Shown here one piece after another: positions 62,321 to 64,000 of a stretch of 64,000 nt of DNA. The position numbers and the translations under genes are program-made. The notes beneath the pieces are model-generated. The model made no database searches and was not told the DNA's origin. It was given only the letters and a program-made list of their open reading frames with translations. Source of the stretch: Psychrobacter urativorans. Its GTDB lineage: Bacteria; Pseudomonadota; Gammaproteobacteria; Pseudomonadales; Moraxellaceae. Within the stretch, counting starts at the first letter, position 1; each line of letters begins with the position of its first letter. The stretch covers positions 1 to 64,000 of the forward strand of contig NZ_CAJHBR010000010.1 in NCBI RefSeq assembly GCF_904846695.1. Reading direction: 5' to 3'.

Positions 62321-63163
62321 CTAATACTGACGACTAAGCTGCACCTCTGCCGGAGCATTAGCCATCTCTTGACGTTCGAACGCCCAATTATGTCCTGACC
62401 AAAAATATCCGGTCTTATCTTCATCATTGAAGCCAAGCATCATAATCTGTAAGGGTGCTACTGAGGTTTGCAGCTGCTGGACATGCTGGCGGGCAGCCAA
62501 CAACAGCCGATACAATAAGAACCCTGACGAAGGTGCAGAAGAGTGGATAGCGGTAAAGTTCGGATAGTCAGCGACTACTGGATGCCATTCTGATAATACG
62601 CGGCAATGTTTTGAGCTATGCAGCAACTGGGTCAATGACGGAGGAATAATCAAAGTTCGACTTGCGGTTATAGGATCGTCAGCAGGCTTGGGGTCGTCGC
62701 TCGGCGTTGGAAATTGATAGCACTGATTACTAAACAATAGACCTAACGGTGCGAGTTTGGCCATTTCATCGATAGCAAGCACATTATTACTTCTAGGTGG
62801 CATACCAAAGTGCAGAAGGCTATCGCCGTTTTGACGAAAGAATAGTAATTTTGGCAGCTGGCGAGCTAACGGATTAGTAATAAGATAATCAGCATGAATG
62901 AAGTCATTAAACAGCACTAGGATGTCAGTTGTTTGCAGCAATTTATCAAGGCTATCGCTAGTGATAGATGGGTTATTAGCCATACATACTATACGTTTTT
63001 GATAAAATAGCGCTTGTTGTATCACTGACGGTAAGCTGTCAAAAGCGGTTTGTGCTAGGCTTATAGAGTCAAGGTTAGCCGTGTTAGGTTTGGCAACACT
63101 ACAAGCGTCTGGCGAATAATCTAATGAGTCATTCGCTGAACTAGGTAAAGAATTATTGAGCAT
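62321..63163 (-). CDS. Unknown protein convergent to the glycosyltransferase cluster
   Basis: A 280-aa soluble protein. After about 35 Ser/Asn-rich residues come IVCMANNPSITSDSLDKLLQ and TDILVLFNDFIHADYL, then SLLHFGMPPRSNN, and a C-terminal GFNDEDKTGYFWSGHNWAFE. The NNPS, LFND and GHNWxxE pattern is reminiscent of small sialyltransferase-like or other GT proteins, but I cannot place it in a family. It converges on the last GT2 gene with 49 bp between stops. It may finish the same glycan. Confidence 0.6.
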   Translation of the reverse strand: MLNNSLPSSANDSLDYSPDACSVAKPNTANLDSISLAQTAFDSLPSVIQQALFYQKRIVCMANNPSITSDSLDKLLQTTDILVLFNDFIHADYLITNPLARQLPKLLFFRQNGDSLLHFGMPPRSNNVLAIDEMAKLAPLGLLFSNQCYQFPTPSDDPKPADDPITASRTLIIPPSLTQLLHSSKHCRVLSEWHPVVADYPNFTAIHSSAPSSGFLLYRLLLAARQHVQQLQTSVAPLQIMMLGFNDEDKTGYFWSGHNWAFERQEMANAPAEVQLSRQY

Positions 63164-63235
63164 AAATACAGCAGCAACCTAATAAGAGTTGATAGAAAAG
63201 TAGGGAAAAACTAGCAGGCAATCCTAGGGTATGAG

Positions 63236-63277
63236 ATTTGCGCTATGAGCTTTGCAGTATGAACTTTGCATTATGAA
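63236..63277 (+). repeat. Three 14-bp tandem repeats; gap 63164-63481
   Basis: ATTTGCGCTATGAG, CTTTGCAGTATGAA and CTTTGCATTATGAA follow each other directly, upstream of both the leftward gene at 63163 and the rightward PepSY gene. Otherwise the 318-bp gap is AT-rich and has no gene; AAGGAG lies just before the PepSY start. Confidence 0.7.
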
Positions 63278-63481
63278 CTTAAATAATAACGATGATATTG
63301 TAACGCTTATGGAGTGAAGTTGTGGTTTTATAGCTAGCCCAAATGGTCATATAAGCCTCGATTAACAATGCCAGTACATTACGCTACTGTTTTGCTTATT
63401 AAGAGATATTACATAAGTTTATTATGATAAATAAATAGACCAAGCGTTGTACCACTACTAACTAAGTTAAGGAGATTATTG

Positions 63482-64000
63482 ATGATAAGCACACGCAAAA
63501 ACCTTAAGGACACTGCATTAGCCACGGGCTTAATATTGGCACTAACTGCTGGTGCCTTGAGCACTGCGGCTAATGCTAGCAGTCTATCGAGTGAAGTAAG
63601 CGCTGCCCAAGCAACTAAAATAAGCTTAAAACAAGCCATCACTATAGCCAGCGCCCAAGCCGCAGGTACTCTAGTTAGTGCAGAGTTCGATGATGATGAC
63701 GATAATGCGCAAGCAGGGGTGTACGAGATAGAGTTCAAGAGCGATAGTACTAAGTACGAGATCAAGGTCGATGCTACCACTAGCAAGATTATTAAAACAG
63801 AAACTGAAAGTTCAGATAGTGGTGATATTGAAGACTACCAGACTCAGCGCAAAGCAAAAGTTCATATTATAGATGCTATGAATATTGCAGAGAAAAACAC
63901 CAGAGGTCGAGTCATGGAAATCGAGTTTAAGAAGGATAGTGATTATAAAGATCATACCTCTTATTACGAAGTTGAAATCCTTAAAGGCAATCAAATCATT
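63482..64000 (+). CDS. PepSY-domain protein, partial (cut by right edge)
   Basis: The frame opens at ATG 63482, preceded by AAGGAGATTATTG, and is still open at the window end (173 codons). A Sec signal (LATGLILALTAGALSTAANA) leads to two PepSY-like repeats: ISLKQAITIASAQAAGTLVS with AGVYEIEFKSDSTKYEIKVD and a second VHIIDAMNIAEKNTRGRVME with YYEVEILKGNQII. PepSY proteins are periplasmic or membrane-bound and often inhibit peptidases or bind ligands. The leftward open frames here are only its shadows. Confidence 0.85.
   Translation, partial: MISTRKNLKDTALATGLILALTAGALSTAANASSLSSEVSAAQATKISLKQAITIASAQAAGTLVSAEFDDDDDNAQAGVYEIEFKSDSTKYEIKVDATTSKIIKTETESSDSGDIEDYQTQRKAKVHIIDAMNIAEKNTRGRVMEIEFKKDSDYKDHTSYYEVEILKGNQII

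Noticed and set aside
63409..63994. Leftward open frames at the right edge
   Set aside because: They lie opposite the PepSY gene, which has a ribosome-binding site, signal peptide and repeated domain; the leftward ones lack these.

Overview
The window looks like the chromosome of a Moraxellaceae gammaproteobacterium, most likely Psychrobacter. This is inferred from AT-rich coding sequence, the type I-F-like CRISPR repeat, and the overall style of the molybdenum-cofactor and beta-hydroxyaspartate-cycle proteins; no rRNA is present to confirm it. Two halves differ in character: an accessory half (1 to about 26,970) and a metabolic half (about 27,000 to 64,000), separated by a tRNA-Val(GAC) gene at 26974-27050.

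Accessory half. The left edge carries one truncated and one full IS630-family element. Two near-identical copies of a small element encoding a serine recombinase (about 1314-2080 and 12132-12949) bracket roughly 10 kb of transporter and regulator pairs (LysR/LysE, a ThrH-like HAD phosphatase, two paralogous lipoproteins, an MFS carrier, EamA/MarR, LysR/YdcZ, a BASS-like carrier). A dispersed palindromic intergenic repeat recurs at about 4.5, 8.9, 10.9 and 14.2 kb. After the second element come three unrecognised leftward genes (12962-15116), then a tightly overlapping leftward three-gene operon: a 169-aa protein, an 841-aa degenerate tyrosine recombinase and an 1115-aa tyrosine recombinase. 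This resembles the Gamma-Mobile-Trio (GMT) type of mobile module. Directly upstream of the trio lies a CRISPR array of about 31 repeats with type I-F features but no cas genes anywhere in the window. Next is a leftward operon of an AlpA-like protein, a phage-type integrase and two small proteins, with a divergent Cro/C1-type regulator, beside the tRNA. I read this as a tRNA-associated island with nested mobile modules.

Metabolic half. The genes at 27539-32180 encode all four enzymes of the beta-hydroxyaspartate cycle (BhcA, BhcB, BhcC, BhcD order), which turns two glyoxylate into oxaloacetate. They are followed by about 18 kb devoted to molybdenum: an FdhF/YdeP-type oxidoreductase and FdhD, a three-subunit PaoABC-like aldehyde/xanthine oxidoreductase, XdhC- and MocA-like maturation proteins, MoeA, MoaA, MoaB, MobA, MoaC, MoaD, MoaE and the molybdate transporter parts ModA and ModB (no ModC seen). 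So cofactor synthesis, its sulfuration/cytidylation, molybdate uptake and two client enzymes lie together in one direction.

The right end contains an HdeD-like membrane protein, an exported Asp/Glu-racemase homologue without the usual cysteines, a tautomerase pseudogene with one amber codon, a GNAT acetyltransferase, NADP-type glutamate dehydrogenase, four co-directional glycosyltransferases with one opposing gene of unknown role, and the start of a PepSY-domain protein cut by the window edge. Functions are assigned by reading motifs only; no database search was run.
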